Assembly (NCBI GenBank): GCA_028339355.1
Contig: JAOLBX010000005.1
Span: 35,249-99,248 of the forward strand
DNA from: Bacteroidia bacterium
GTDB taxonomy: Bacteria > Bacteroidota > Bacteroidia > NS11-12g > UBA9320
Reading direction: 5' to 3'
Length of the DNA stretch: 64,000 nucleotides
The translations under genes were made by a program, and so were the position numbers. The number at the start of each line of letters is the position of its first letter. The stretch's first letter is position 1. This document shows, one piece after another, positions 1 to 8,890 of this stretch. A model generated the notes under the pieces. It made no database searches and was not told the DNA's origin. It saw nothing but the letters and a program-made list of their open reading frames with translations.

Positions 1-8
1 GTCTTTCT

Positions 9-764
9 ATGAAGAAAATATTTACCATAGCACTAGTCAGTATGTTCATGCATGCAAATGCACAACTAAGCTTAAGTCATGCAGCACTTGGGGTCAACTT
101 TAACATAGGACAACGTGTTCCTCAAAAAATGGTCGATCCCTTTTTTGCAGAGGCACTTAGTTTAGAATCAACAGGTTTTGGTTATAACACGAGTATTAGT
201 AGAGTGTTCTCAGATTATCTAGTTGGATTTAATACGACCAAACATGAATATTTAAACTGGGAAATAAACGTATTGCAAGGTACAGATTATCTAAATTCTT
301 ATAGAAGTACGTTTATAAATAGTGGAGACTCCAGCTATATTACTAGTCAATCTACTGATGTCTCTAGTTCATTAATCGGAATCCGCTCTATTGCCAGATT
401 TAGTACACCCAAAGAGCGGCGTATTTTTTTGACGGCAGGTATAGGACTAGAGGGTCTGTGGGCATACGATATAGATGTAGACGGGAGTATGCGATATACT
501 GAGAGAGAACTTGGCACCAATCAGGCCAATGAAACAGTAGACTTTATTCCTGCTTCAGATCTATCCAATTATGCAAGTATTAATATAATACAGCGTGTAG
601 GTTTGGGTTTTAAACTGGGAAAGAACGAATCTAATTTTCCCTTGAATCACATTTATATTGGTGCAGATTTTCAGGCACTCAGCAATTTTAGTGTTGTGGA
701 CGCTAATCTTTTTCGTTACCGTACTTTTGGAGCTATTTTTAGTCTCGGATACGAGTTTCAGTAA
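9..764 (+). CDS. Exported outer-membrane-type beta protein, unknown function
   Basis: The 251-residue product begins with a signal peptide (lysines at 2-3, hydrophobic stretch, likely cleavage after HANA near residue 18). The remainder alternates polar and hydrophobic residues, rich in Tyr, Ser and Gly, and ends in YEFQ, an aromatic-rich end typical of small outer-membrane beta-barrels. I do not recognise a named family. The upstream region lies outside the window, so promoter and operon membership cannot be judged; the start ATG at position 9 directly precedes the signal peptide and is probably right. It converges with the small membrane protein gene on the opposite strand 15 bp downstream. 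The barrel assignment is inference from composition only. Confidence 0.6.
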   Translation: MKKIFTIALVSMFMHANAQLSLSHAALGVNFNIGQRVPQKMVDPFFAEALSLESTGFGYNTSISRVFSDYLVGFNTTKHEYLNWEINVLQGTDYLNSYRSTFINSGDSSYITSQSTDVSSSLIGIRSIARFSTPKERRIFLTAGIGLEGLWAYDIDVDGSMRYTERELGTNQANETVDFIPASDLSNYASINIIQRVGLGFKLGKNESNFPLNHIYIGADFQALSNFSVVDANLFRYRTFGAIFSLGYEFQ

Positions 765-778
765 GCGGCGAGTAGTGG

Positions 779-1087
779 TTATCCCATTTTTGTGAATATC
801 GCTATTACCAAGGCCAAAACCGCAAGAATGGCCGTCTGATTTTCACTTTTTGTTCGTTGTGTTTTATTAAGTCGTACAAATCTTATTAGAAGTCCCAAAG
901 AAGATAGTATTGACCATCCAAGCAATAAAAAGACTAGAGCTATCAATATATATGAAGTGTATTGTTGAAATATGCTAGGTTGAAAAACTGCTACATAATC
1001 CAATGTCATAAACCGAAGTACCTGTCCGAGTAATGCCGTGCTTAAAGATAAGGTGGCGATAGATGATTTAGTGGGGCTGAATGCCAT
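779..1087 (-). CDS. Small integral membrane protein, unknown function
   Basis: A 102-residue protein with a hydrophobic segment at about 44-67 and another at about 85-101, plus a weakly hydrophobic N-terminal region; a basic loop containing RFVRLNKTQRTK lies between them. No known domain is visible. The start lies 6 bp after the stop of the giant exported protein gene on the same strand, so it is probably the last gene of the prmA-containing operon. A function tied to the envelope is only an inference from this position and from its membrane character. Confidence 0.6.
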   Translation of the reverse strand: MAFSPTKSSIATLSLSTALLGQVLRFMTLDYVAVFQPSIFQQYTSYILIALVFLLLGWSILSSLGLLIRFVRLNKTQRTKSENQTAILAVLALVIAIFTKMG

Positions 1088-1093
1088 CCGAAA

Positions 1094-4000
1094 CTATTCG
1101 CCGTCCAACTTAGACAAGAACAAGGCTACAGTACGCGAGCTGGCCGTACGTATACGGAATTTACCTTTATTCATCTTCGGACCTTTTTCTTTGATAATAT
1201 CGTTAAACTCTTTGTCTGTACTGGCCACGGTAATCGAACCCATATAATAGTCTATGTAGAACCAATCATACTTGCTCACTTCGAGGTATATAGTATATCG
1301 AGTACTACTTCTTCTCTTGGTTATCGCTATTCTAGATTCTATCGCTCTATTTACCTGAACTTCATTTACCGTAGCAATGTGTACAAGATCATAGCTCAAG
1401 AATTGTTTCTTAATAGGAGAATAGTGCAGACTCATGTTAGAGATGAAAATGTCGCTATTCAAATCCCCTTGCGGACTTAACTCTCCGGTACTAGGTGCAA
1501 ATTCTACTGTCTTTCTAAGTTTCTTATCGTCTAGATACTCTGCCATTGCATTTTCTACAAATGGAGTGCCATTGTCGGCTATTCCATTGCCACTAGACTC
1601 ATTAATTACTGTGCTTATTCTGGTGTAGCATTCTTCTGGAAGTTTCACATTGAGGGCCAGTATACTATTGATAATAAAACTAGAATCTGAAGGAAGCTTA
1701 TGGATATTACCAGCCATCTTGCCGTTGAAATTAGGGTCCGTGTTTAGATTAAAGTCAATTTTTCCTTCACTATATACCTCACCAGTGGCGTCGTTGAAGG
1801 ATAGGTAACTACCCCTCTTAGCACCTGCTAGCAGTTTTGAAGAATCACCTACAAAGAAAGTCTTGTCGTATTCATCATAATAAAATACGCCTGTATCAGA
1901 TGTTAATTCAAGGTCTGAATAGCTTCGCTTAAAATTGAACATAGTAGGATAGATGTGTACAGAGTCATTGGCTACACTTATAGCAGCATACATCTTTCTT
2001 CTATCTTCGTTAAATATATCAGTTGCAGGTATAATAACATCCTGCGGGTCTGGCTGCTGACTATATCTGAACCAAGCACTTGGATACTGGTCGAACGTAT
2101 GGAGAGGTTTCACATATCCATTAAACACAATGTCTTCTTCGTTACTATGAAGCTCTGTTTTTCCTTTGTACGCAATCTTTGGGCTTACCGTGAAACCTAC
2201 AGAGTCCGTGACAAATCCACTTGCTATTACCGTAGTATCTCCCTTGCCCTTTACTCGCATTTTATTGAAGAAAATAACCTGCCCTGTATTGTGCTTGTCT
2301 TTGTATTTGTAGTACGCCGAACCACTAATTACATACCTGCCGTCTATTTTCAAATCTCCATCAAATAGCTCGTGATTTTTATTATCTCTCGCTGCTAGCA
2401 TCTTAGACTGTTTGAGACGCTGCATGTCTGCATCCTTTCTTAGTTCTACCTTGCCTTCATGTGGGAATACTCTACTGTCTGCTACGTCTATATGTGGTAC
2501 ATTGTCTGCATAGATAATGCCTAGTTTCATATCAAATAAAGCTTTCGTACTTTCAAATCTAAGTCCCTGCTGCTCGTATTTCTTTGTGATGAAATAAGAA
2601 GCTTCTCTGGCAAGTTGTGGTCCTTTGTTTAGCTCGATAGTCTGTGCGTCCATATCCCAGGTATACTCGTCCATAGAACTCGCATATTGATTGAAGGGAA
2701 AATCTGTGAGCTTTCCTTTCTCATTGGCTTTGAACTCTCCAATTTGTGTAGTGAAATCTACGTGAGATTCTACATTGTATGATGAAAACGCAATTTTATC
2801 ATCAGTGATGGCACCGATCTCGATTTTTGATTTTTGAGCGTCTACCCTGTTTGGTTTAAACTTCATATCACCCGAAGTAAGTTTTGCTTTTTCCCAGGTA
2901 AGAACTCCGTTTCCCGCAATTTGACTACTCGTTTGTACTAGACTACCTTGAAACTCTTGGTTGTTTCTCAATACTTTGACAGTATGACCATTGGTGTTCA
3001 CATATAAAGAATCTCTATCTGGCACCCATTTCGTTAGTACGTCTTTTGCTAATATGTTTGGATATTTGGCGTTTTCTTTGACGTTGTAAGTCTCTGCTGT
3101 AGTCATAGTGTAATCAGGAGTCATTAGAATATCTTGAGATTCTATAGTGGCTCCTTCATAGTCTATGGTTCCCTTTGCAGTAAACCCTTCTTCACTTAGT
3201 TTTAAGGCAATGTCTCCAGAGCCTTTTCCGCCGTACATAGGGTATGAGGCCATAGTCTTTTCGAAACCTAATGAATAGTCATCCATAATTTTAGCCTCAT
3301 ATTTGAAATCTGGCACTATACCTCCTGAAACAAATGTGCCTGGAAAACTAAGTTCGGCGGTAGTGAAATTGTCCATGTTTTCTATGGTAAATGGATCTAC
3401 CTCAAAACGAAATCGTTCTTTATCATAAGCTCCATTATGGATGCTTTTTTTGTCGTAAGCGATAACAGCTCCTTTTTTACTGGTAAATCTGGGGAATTCC
3501 GGACAGTCTTCAAGCCCAGATTTGTTGGTGGCTTTGTCTATTTCGAGTGTCCCGTTAATGTCTCTTAACACTGATTTTACTGCCACTAGTCCAGACCTAC
3601 CAGATAAATCTTCGGTGAATATCACCATCTCATCTATTTTGTCTGATGAGATCTCAAAATTGAAATAGTCAAAATCAAATTTTTCGGAGTAAAAATCAAA
3701 TTTTCCTCCTGTCACCTTACCACCAAACTCCATTCTACGTTTGTGCTTGAGCAGTACTTTTTGTTCTTCAGGGAATGCATACACACTCTGACTGTCGCTA
3801 AATCTAAATGCACGTACACCTTCCAGAGTCAAGTTGTTATTGATTAAACTCAATGATGCATTGGGTCTAGCAGATATAACAGACGAAAACCGAATAACAT
3901 CATAATCAGCGAGTTTCATGTGAGAGAGCACTGCGTGGTCTAGTTTCTTTCTTATTTTGATGGAGTCGGTTTTTGGATTGAAAAACAAATACCCATAATC

Positions 4001-5485
4001 AGCCAACTCCACTATCTGTGGCTTCAGATACATAGGTTTACTTCTCATCCAGGCAGCATATTCTGTAAATGTAAATTCTCGCTTACGATGTTTAATTACG
4101 AAATCACGCATCTTTGAGAGCGGGTGATATTTGAGCATTCCACGCGGTATTTTTTCGTACCTCACTTCTTTGTAGAATGAAGCAGACTCTATGAAAGCTT
4201 TAGACTCTTCTCCCGTCATATCAAACTCTATCTGCGGCAAGTCTAATTTCCAAATTACTTGATCTACAAATATGTCTACTTCGTGGTCGTTGTTAAAAAA
4301 TGGAGCCTTCTCCAATCCATATTTTCCCCTAGTAAGTACTAGAACTTTATTATCTAAGTTCAGATTAAAATTGAGCTTAGGGTGAAAAATCGAACCACTG
4401 TCTGTATAGATCTTTACTTCACTTTCCAAGGCAGTTATCTTACCTTCCTTTAGGCTAAAGTATTCAGATTTGGCTTCTACACGTTCTTTGCCTTTGAAAC
4501 TTATAGTAACCGTAGAAGGACTCGTGGCACTACCATTTGCTATGATCTCAGCTCCGCTCATGGCATAGCCTCCTCTGAACTTTACCGTGTTGTCTAAGTA
4601 TGAACCCAGTTCAAGGTCTTTTTTGAAAGACGAAAACTTAGGGAATTTGGATTTGAATAATTTATCGGGAGTTATGTTTCCAGCACTTGACACTCTGTCA
4701 CTCAGTGACCCATAGAGTGAGTTGCTCAGAAAATCCTTGTTAGTAAATAGGACGGTGTCTACTTTGAGTTCTGCTACATCAAAACTGAGTTTATACTTGC
4801 CTTCTATCTCTGCATATATATTGTTTGCACCGAAACCTACACGTTCCCAAGTTATCTTACCTTTAGAACCTTTCCATTCATCTGTATCTAAAAAATAGCT
4901 TCCAGAGGTTTTGTATACGACGAGCCTGTCTACTTCAGCTTGACAAGTGAGGTCTATATCTCTAAATGCGATTTGTACTCTATTGCCATCAAAAATAAAA
5001 CGATAGTTATCACTAGATGCATACCATTTTTTGGTTTCCGAAGCATACAGAGTGTTGTCTTTAAATAGGTTTCTTGAGGCTGCAAGTAGGGTCATAAATG
5101 TTTTGTTGCCATTGTTGATGGCAGGCATGAGAGCCTTTGACCAGCTTATGTACTTTGGCTCTGCAATTGAGTCTTTGGCATAGAGCATCGTCTCGGTAAA
5201 GAGCACAAAAGAGGGGATACGTAGGTCGTTTTGTAGCATCTTGTTTGCTACATTTATGATGTTTCTCTGCTCTATTATCACAAATTGGGCAGAGTCCCAC
5301 TTGGTAGTGAACTGTTTCATCACTGCTTGCCCTTCTTTAGTATTGTCTGAGTTTATATATTTGTTAAATTCCTGAATGAATATCTCCGGTTTTCGTGAGA
5401 AGGAGCGAGGCTGTGCTATAGCAAAGGTGCTAAGCAATGCGAGTATAAAAGTCAGTATATGTTTGTTCTTAAGCATTATTATCAA
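1094..5485 (-). CDS. Giant exported protein (1463 aa), unknown function
   Basis: The product has a clear signal peptide (MLKNKHILTFILALLSTFAIA then Q) and no later membrane segment. A helical N-terminal part of about 150 residues precedes roughly 1300 residues made of short beta-strand-like stretches with recurring turns and 'G-K-I-T/G-E-V' type phrases, suggesting repeated beta units as in envelope-bridging or LptA/AsmA-like folds; this comparison is an impression, not an assignment. The start is either the first ATG or the ATG three codons in (position 5476); either way it overlaps the 3' end of prmA by 8-17 bp, so the two are translationally coupled. The small membrane protein gene follows by 6 bp. 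Probably an envelope protein conserved among Bacteroidota, but I cannot name it. Confidence 0.75.
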   Translation of the reverse strand: MIIMLKNKHILTFILALLSTFAIAQPRSFSRKPEIFIQEFNKYINSDNTKEGQAVMKQFTTKWDSAQFVIIEQRNIINVANKMLQNDLRIPSFVLFTETMLYAKDSIAEPKYISWSKALMPAINNGNKTFMTLLAASRNLFKDNTLYASETKKWYASSDNYRFIFDGNRVQIAFRDIDLTCQAEVDRLVVYKTSGSYFLDTDEWKGSKGKITWERVGFGANNIYAEIEGKYKLSFDVAELKVDTVLFTNKDFLSNSLYGSLSDRVSSAGNITPDKLFKSKFPKFSSFKKDLELGSYLDNTVKFRGGYAMSGAEIIANGSATSPSTVTISFKGKERVEAKSEYFSLKEGKITALESEVKIYTDSGSIFHPKLNFNLNLDNKVLVLTRGKYGLEKAPFFNNDHEVDIFVDQVIWKLDLPQIEFDMTGEESKAFIESASFYKEVRYEKIPRGMLKYHPLSKMRDFVIKHRKREFTFTEYAAWMRSKPMYLKPQIVELADYGYLFFNPKTDSIKIRKKLDHAVLSHMKLADYDVIRFSSVISARPNASLSLINNNLTLEGVRAFRFSDSQSVYAFPEEQKVLLKHKRRMEFGGKVTGGKFDFYSEKFDFDYFNFEISSDKIDEMVIFTEDLSGRSGLVAVKSVLRDINGTLEIDKATNKSGLEDCPEFPRFTSKKGAVIAYDKKSIHNGAYDKERFRFEVDPFTIENMDNFTTAELSFPGTFVSGGIVPDFKYEAKIMDDYSLGFEKTMASYPMYGGKGSGDIALKLSEEGFTAKGTIDYEGATIESQDILMTPDYTMTTAETYNVKENAKYPNILAKDVLTKWVPDRDSLYVNTNGHTVKVLRNNQEFQGSLVQTSSQIAGNGVLTWEKAKLTSGDMKFKPNRVDAQKSKIEIGAITDDKIAFSSYNVESHVDFTTQIGEFKANEKGKLTDFPFNQYASSMDEYTWDMDAQTIELNKGPQLAREASYFITKKYEQQGLRFESTKALFDMKLGIIYADNVPHIDVADSRVFPHEGKVELRKDADMQRLKQSKMLAARDNKNHELFDGDLKIDGRYVISGSAYYKYKDKHNTGQVIFFNKMRVKGKGDTTVIASGFVTDSVGFTVSPKIAYKGKTELHSNEEDIVFNGYVKPLHTFDQYPSAWFRYSQQPDPQDVIIPATDIFNEDRRKMYAAISVANDSVHIYPTMFNFKRSYSDLELTSDTGVFYYDEYDKTFFVGDSSKLLAGAKRGSYLSFNDATGEVYSEGKIDFNLNTDPNFNGKMAGNIHKLPSDSSFIINSILALNVKLPEECYTRISTVINESSGNGIADNGTPFVENAMAEYLDDKKLRKTVEFAPSTGELSPQGDLNSDIFISNMSLHYSPIKKQFLSYDLVHIATVNEVQVNRAIESRIAITKRRSSTRYTIYLEVSKYDWFYIDYYMGSITVASTDKEFNDIIKEKGPKMNKGKFRIRTASSRTVALFLSKLDGE

Positions 5486-6293
5486 AAGTAAATTGAGTTT
5501 GTAGCCAATTGTTATCTGCGTTGTGTTCTATACATTTCAATCCGTGTGCCGAAGCTGCTGTAGTAAGCTCATTTAGGTCCTCGGCTATAAAGCCGCAGAG
5601 TATGAGATGCCCGTCTTTATGGAGTTTAGATACAAATTCAGGTAAAAGTCTGAGGTTTATGTTCTTCACGATATTGCTTACTATTATGTCAAATTTTTCG
5701 GTCAGGTGCACTACAGTATCAGCTTGTACTACTTCAACGTTTTTGGCTTTGTTTAATTGTACATTTTCACGAGCGTTCTCTACCGAGTGTATGTCATAGT
5801 CTATGGCAAGTACTCTTTTGGCTGCTTTTTGTGAAGCTAGAATAGCGAGTAGGCCACTTCCGCATCCCATGTCTAGCACTGATTTGTTGGTGCAGTTTAG
5901 TTTTTCTAACGAGATAGCACTCAGCCTTGTGGTCTCGTGGTGTCCTGTGCCAAAAGCCATTTTAGGTACCACTATAATGTCGTGCTTTACGTCTTTGGCA
6001 GGGTGAAAAGGAGCCCGAGAGTGTATGTGCTCACCTAGGTCCGCATCCTTAAAATTGTCTTCCCATATTTGGTTCCAATTTTTTGGCTCTTCTTCCACTA
6101 TTTTGATAGTAGATAAATTAAAACTAGCTAGGAGCTTGGCTGTACTCTCTTCATTGTGTTGTGCTGATTGGCAGTAGGCTATAAGAGTTCCTTGTTCGTA
6201 AGAAGTCCCGGTATATCCATTTTCTTGAAGCAAAAAGGATACCGTCTCTTCTAAATCTTCATCGCATAAAATGTGTACTGCTGTGTAGCTCAT
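5469..6293 (-). CDS. prmA: Ribosomal protein L11 methyltransferase
   Basis: PrmA transfers methyl groups from S-adenosylmethionine to ribosomal protein L11 in the cytoplasm. The 274-residue product has the short N-terminal L11-recognition domain (about 1-65) and a class I methyltransferase domain. The family phrase FGTGHHETT lies at about 114-122, SAM motif I DMGCGSG at 141-147, and the catalytic-region motif SNIVKNI at 206-212 (family consensus has N-I here). Length fits Bacteroidota PrmA. Its 3' end overlaps the giant exported protein gene, and the methyltransferase-like gene lies 75 bp upstream on the same strand. Assignment is secure. Confidence 0.95.
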   Translation of the reverse strand: MSYTAVHILCDEDLEETVSFLLQENGYTGTSYEQGTLIAYCQSAQHNEESTAKLLASFNLSTIKIVEEEPKNWNQIWEDNFKDADLGEHIHSRAPFHPAKDVKHDIIVVPKMAFGTGHHETTRLSAISLEKLNCTNKSVLDMGCGSGLLAILASQKAAKRVLAIDYDIHSVENARENVQLNKAKNVEVVQADTVVHLTEKFDIIVSNIVKNINLRLLPEFVSKLHKDGHLILCGFIAEDLNELTTAASAHGLKCIEHNADNNWLQTQFTFDNNA

Positions 6294-6368
6294 ATCGAAG
6301 CTACAATTATACTTTGTAAAGGCTGATCGTATGGCAGGTGGGTTAATTTGTTGGTAATTGCTTTGGTT

Positions 6369-7349
6369 TCAGCTCAAGTCAATTTCCTTCTCACAGATCC
6401 ATACCTTCCGGGAAAATTTTGATTTTCCTTTTTTTGCAACCGTGCAAAGGTCTGTAAGTTTTAGCCCCGATTGCTCGATTAGAGGTCTTATGTCTGATGT
6501 AGAAACGATGACAACCCGAGGAGCGAGGTTTGCGGATGATTCTATTATGTTGAGAGCTATAGCATCATTGGAGTAGGTAAATAAATTGTACGGTAGGTCA
6601 ACGATAGCTGCATCGTATGGAGTATTATGGTCTTTGATATCTGTGCAAAATACAAGTGCATCGTAATAGTAGTGTGCTAGGTTTTTCGCTGTATTGGAGC
6701 ACGCTTTCTGATTGATGTCGCATCCTACGATACGAAATCCTGAAACACAAGCTTCTAACATAATGGTACCTACACCACAGCACGCATCTAGTAGCTTATG
6801 TGTTTTATTCCCTTTGGAGGCTATGCATACCAGAGATTTGGCAATATCCATATTTATGGAATTGCTAAAAGAATAAGGCTTTGTCTTGTGTTTATACCAG
6901 CCGGTATCGTGTTTTATTAAAAGTCCAAAATGCCAAGTCTCTTTGTACTGGCACAAAGCGTATATAACCGTAGGACTATAATAGTCGGGAAGTCCATCTA
7001 TTCTGTACCCTATATCTTTTAGTTTTTCAAGTCTCTCAGTATATTGGGTAGTATCTCCATCCAAAACAAGGTATTCCGCCTTGAAACCTTCGATTTTTAT
7101 CTTCTCACTTTCGATGTTTTTTAATAGGCTAGAATAATTTTGGGAAGATGAGATAATCTCAAACCTGGTTTTAATAAAAGGACTGATGCTTGGGTCAACC
7201 TTAACGTCTGAAAATAGGAAGGTGTCCTCCACTTCTCTACCAAAAAGTTGTCTCGATTCCAACTTGCACAATTCCATATTGTGATAGTCGCGTCTGAACG
7301 TATATATGTATCTCTGATTGGGCATATTATTATCTATCCCAACCATCAA
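6369..7349 (-). CDS. THUMP/Trm-G10-type RNA guanine-N2 methyltransferase-like protein
   Basis: The 326-residue protein resembles the UPF0020/Trm11-like group that methylates tRNA guanine. The C-terminal Rossmann methyltransferase domain shows motif I DACCGVGT at 188-195, an acidic SAM-ribose residue at 211 (VGCDIN), and motif IV DLPYNLF at 251-257, close to the (D/N)PPY signature of base-amino methyltransferases, with Leu replacing the first Pro. The N-terminal ~150 residues would hold the substrate-binding region but the THUMP motif is not obvious. ATG at 7349 is used; an ATG eight codons in (MPNQRYIY) is an alternative. A TATTTTTG -7 box lies on this strand at 7388-7395. Substrate unproven. 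Confidence 0.75.
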   Translation of the reverse strand: MMVGIDNNMPNQRYIYTFRRDYHNMELCKLESRQLFGREVEDTFLFSDVKVDPSISPFIKTRFEIISSSQNYSSLLKNIESEKIKIEGFKAEYLVLDGDTTQYTERLEKLKDIGYRIDGLPDYYSPTVIYALCQYKETWHFGLLIKHDTGWYKHKTKPYSFSNSINMDIAKSLVCIASKGNKTHKLLDACCGVGTIMLEACVSGFRIVGCDINQKACSNTAKNLAHYYYDALVFCTDIKDHNTPYDAAIVDLPYNLFTYSNDAIALNIIESSANLAPRVVIVSTSDIRPLIEQSGLKLTDLCTVAKKGKSKFSRKVWICEKEIDLS

Positions 7350-7583
7350 TCACATTTTGCATTTGGTTACTGTAGTTAGACTTTAGGCAAAAATAAAAGA
7401 ATAATCAGAGGAGGTACTAATCGGCAGCCTTCAAGGTGAATGTGTTTTGGAAAATCCATACAGCTCTAGTCTCAGCTACTGCTCGGTACTTTGCTCACTA
7501 GAGACAAATGGATGCTAGACTGTGATGAAACTAATACAAAGTGTCATTTCTACGATGTTTGATATGAGCCTAAAAGGAAGAAA
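7350..7583. other. Intergenic region, no gene recognised
   Basis: About 230 bp between two leftward genes. Apart from the -7-like box for the upstream gene at 7388-7395 I see no ORF, RNA or repeat. Confidence 0.5.
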
Positions 7584-7946
7584 CTAATTTAGATCAGCAT
7601 ATACTTTTAGTATATCCATAGAGCTAAGCATACCGACTACTTTCCCGTCTTGCATGGCTACAAGGTGATGTACGCTGTGTTTTACCATGCTTTTTGCGGC
7701 ATCTTTTACTCGATTATTGGGCATCACTACGTGTACAAAGTCTGACATCAAATCTTGTACAAGTCTAGACCCGTCGTGACAAGAGATAATATTGCTAGAG
7801 GTGATGATGCCAGAAATACTCTCGTCTTCACCGATTACAAGCACCGCATTTATCCTTTTGCGAGCCAACATATCCTTAAGGCTGGAAACCTTGATTATTT
7901 TTTGTGTAAAAACTACGGGTGTACTCATTATTTCTTCTACTCTCAT
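7584..7946 (-). CDS. Two-CBS-domain protein
   Basis: The 120-residue protein is a bare pair of CBS motifs (about 1-58 and 62-118): MRVEEIMSTPVV...V..I...I.GIITSSNI and ...DLMSDFVHVVMPN..VKDAAKSM...VHHLVAM..GKVVGMLSSMDI. CBS pairs (Bateman modules) bind adenosine nucleotides and act as energy sensors for partner proteins. No catalytic domain is attached, so the partner is unknown. Start ATG at 7946 is supported by a full promoter on this strand at 7970-8000, giving a leader of about 20 nt. Confidence 0.9.
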   Translation of the reverse strand: MRVEEIMSTPVVFTQKIIKVSSLKDMLARKRINAVLVIGEDESISGIITSSNIISCHDGSRLVQDLMSDFVHVVMPNNRVKDAAKSMVKHSVHHLVAMQDGKVVGMLSSMDILKVYADLN

Positions 7947-7969
7947 ATACTGGCTCTATTTATTGAAAT

Positions 7970-8000
7970 CAAAACTAACTTTGATTCCTAAATGCACAAA
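7970..8000 (-). promoter_or_regulatory. Bacteroidota-type promoter of the CBS-domain gene
   Basis: On the minus strand a -33 TTTG (8000-7997) is followed after 19 nt by TAGTTTTG (7977-7970), a perfect match to the Bacteroidota -7 consensus TAnnTTTG at consensus spacing. Predicted transcription start is near 7965. Confidence 0.75.
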
Positions 8001-8389
8001 TGATGTAAATCAGAACACGAAGTGATATCACTACAGAGTATATACTACAAATCATAATTCAGGAAGAAATAGCGTAAAATGCGTTTATAAACCACATCTA
8101 CGTCTCCCGTCGATAGACATGGATGATGCTCAATGGAGTTTTTTAACATCCCTGTTTTTGCAAAATGTAAAGCAGTTTGCTAACCGACCTTATGAATTTT
8201 ACTTGTTTTCGAGATGATAGAGCGTAAAGAAAATTTACCAGAGCATAAAAGAAGCAGGGTTCGGTTAGATTGAATTCTTGAGTTTTTAACTTAATGTGTT
8301 TTATGCATCTTTATTTATTTCAGCAACTGTTTTTTTTGAATTGCTATAAAATCTGCTAGCCATTGGCCAGTACTTGCAAAGAGGAGTGT
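8001..8389. other. Intergenic region with possible transposase fossil
   Basis: Nearly 390 bp without an intact gene. The only hint is a 33-codon + strand stretch from ATG 8119 reading MDDAQWSFLTSLF..., reminiscent of the N-terminus of IS5-type transposases (x-D-x-Q-W-x-x-L/I-x-x-L-F/L), ended by stop codons. The part left of 8390 also carries degenerate coding sequence of the Crp-like pseudogene. Otherwise nothing is recognised. Confidence 0.3.
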
Positions 8390-8590
8390 CTACTCCTTAG
8401 CATTTTGGTCTGTCTTAAATGATCTTGCGAATCCTTTGGTAAAATAAAATCGATTTATAACTTTTTGTCCTTCTACCTGTAGCAAAGAACCTTTGGAAAA
8501 ATCAATCTCTTCTGCGATGGAAATGATGAATTCTTCTGACTTATGGCTTAGGTCACTTTTGAATTTTAGTTTTGTAATTAGATTGTTCAA
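8296..8590 (-). pseudogene. Decayed Crp/Fnr-family regulator (N-terminal half only)
   Basis: The intact part (8590 to 8390) codes for 66 residues matching the start of a cyclic-nucleotide-binding domain of the short Crp-like regulators common in Bacteroidota: helix, then IDFSKGSLLQVEGQKVINRFYFTKGFARSF. It ends at TAG (8390-8392) exactly where the family continues with '(K)E-I-T-x-x-F'. Beyond the TAG the same frame reads TLLFASTGQWLADFIAIQKK, a convincing continuation, and a run of eight T (plus strand, 8330-8337) marks a frameshift into TVAEINKDA followed by another stop. The HTH part is missing. So this is an inactivated gene with a nonsense mutation, a probable frameshift and a deletion. 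The left boundary is approximate. Confidence 0.65.
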
Positions 8591-8648
8591 ACTCTATTGG
8601 GGGAGTGGGAATTGATTCTTCGAATCTTTGTGAATTTTTGTGTTATTT

Positions 8649-8666
8649 AATTACCATATGGTAATT
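8649..8666. promoter_or_regulatory. 18-bp perfect palindrome, possible operator
   Basis: AATTACCATATGGTAATT is a perfect dyad centred at 8657/8658. It lies about 60 bp before the start of the decayed Crp-like gene and 240 bp before the exonuclease gene. Its length and symmetry fit a dimeric-regulator site, but no regulator can be assigned. Confidence 0.35.
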
Positions 8667-8877
8667 TTTAACATATTAGATTGCAAATCATGTTCTTACT
8701 TATTTTTATTAAAATATTGATTTTAGCCAAGAAATAGAAGCTTGAGTGCCAAGTTCAAAGTGTTTTTTATGTTGAGCAGGTGCTTTTATTCACGACATCG
8801 AGTTAATTATCTGTGCTATTATTAAAACTAGTGGACAAGAAGCAGTTACATTATTTAATAAGGTACAGAGCTAAAAC

Positions 8878-8885
8878 TATTTTTG
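8878..8885 (+). promoter_or_regulatory. -7 box TATTTTTG before exonuclease gene
   Basis: Perfect TAnnTTTG 5 nt before GTG 8891. The -33 region is weak (TTTA at 8854-8857, 20 nt away). Confidence 0.45.
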
Positions 8886-8890
8886 CTTTA

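Noticed and set aside
1955..2368. 137-codon plus-strand frame inside the giant exported protein gene
   Set aside because: Antisense shadow with implausible composition; the minus-strand gene is continuous across it.
8200..8275. tRNA-like GGTTCG word near 8255
   Set aside because: No cloverleaf arms could be paired around it; no tRNA was found in the window.
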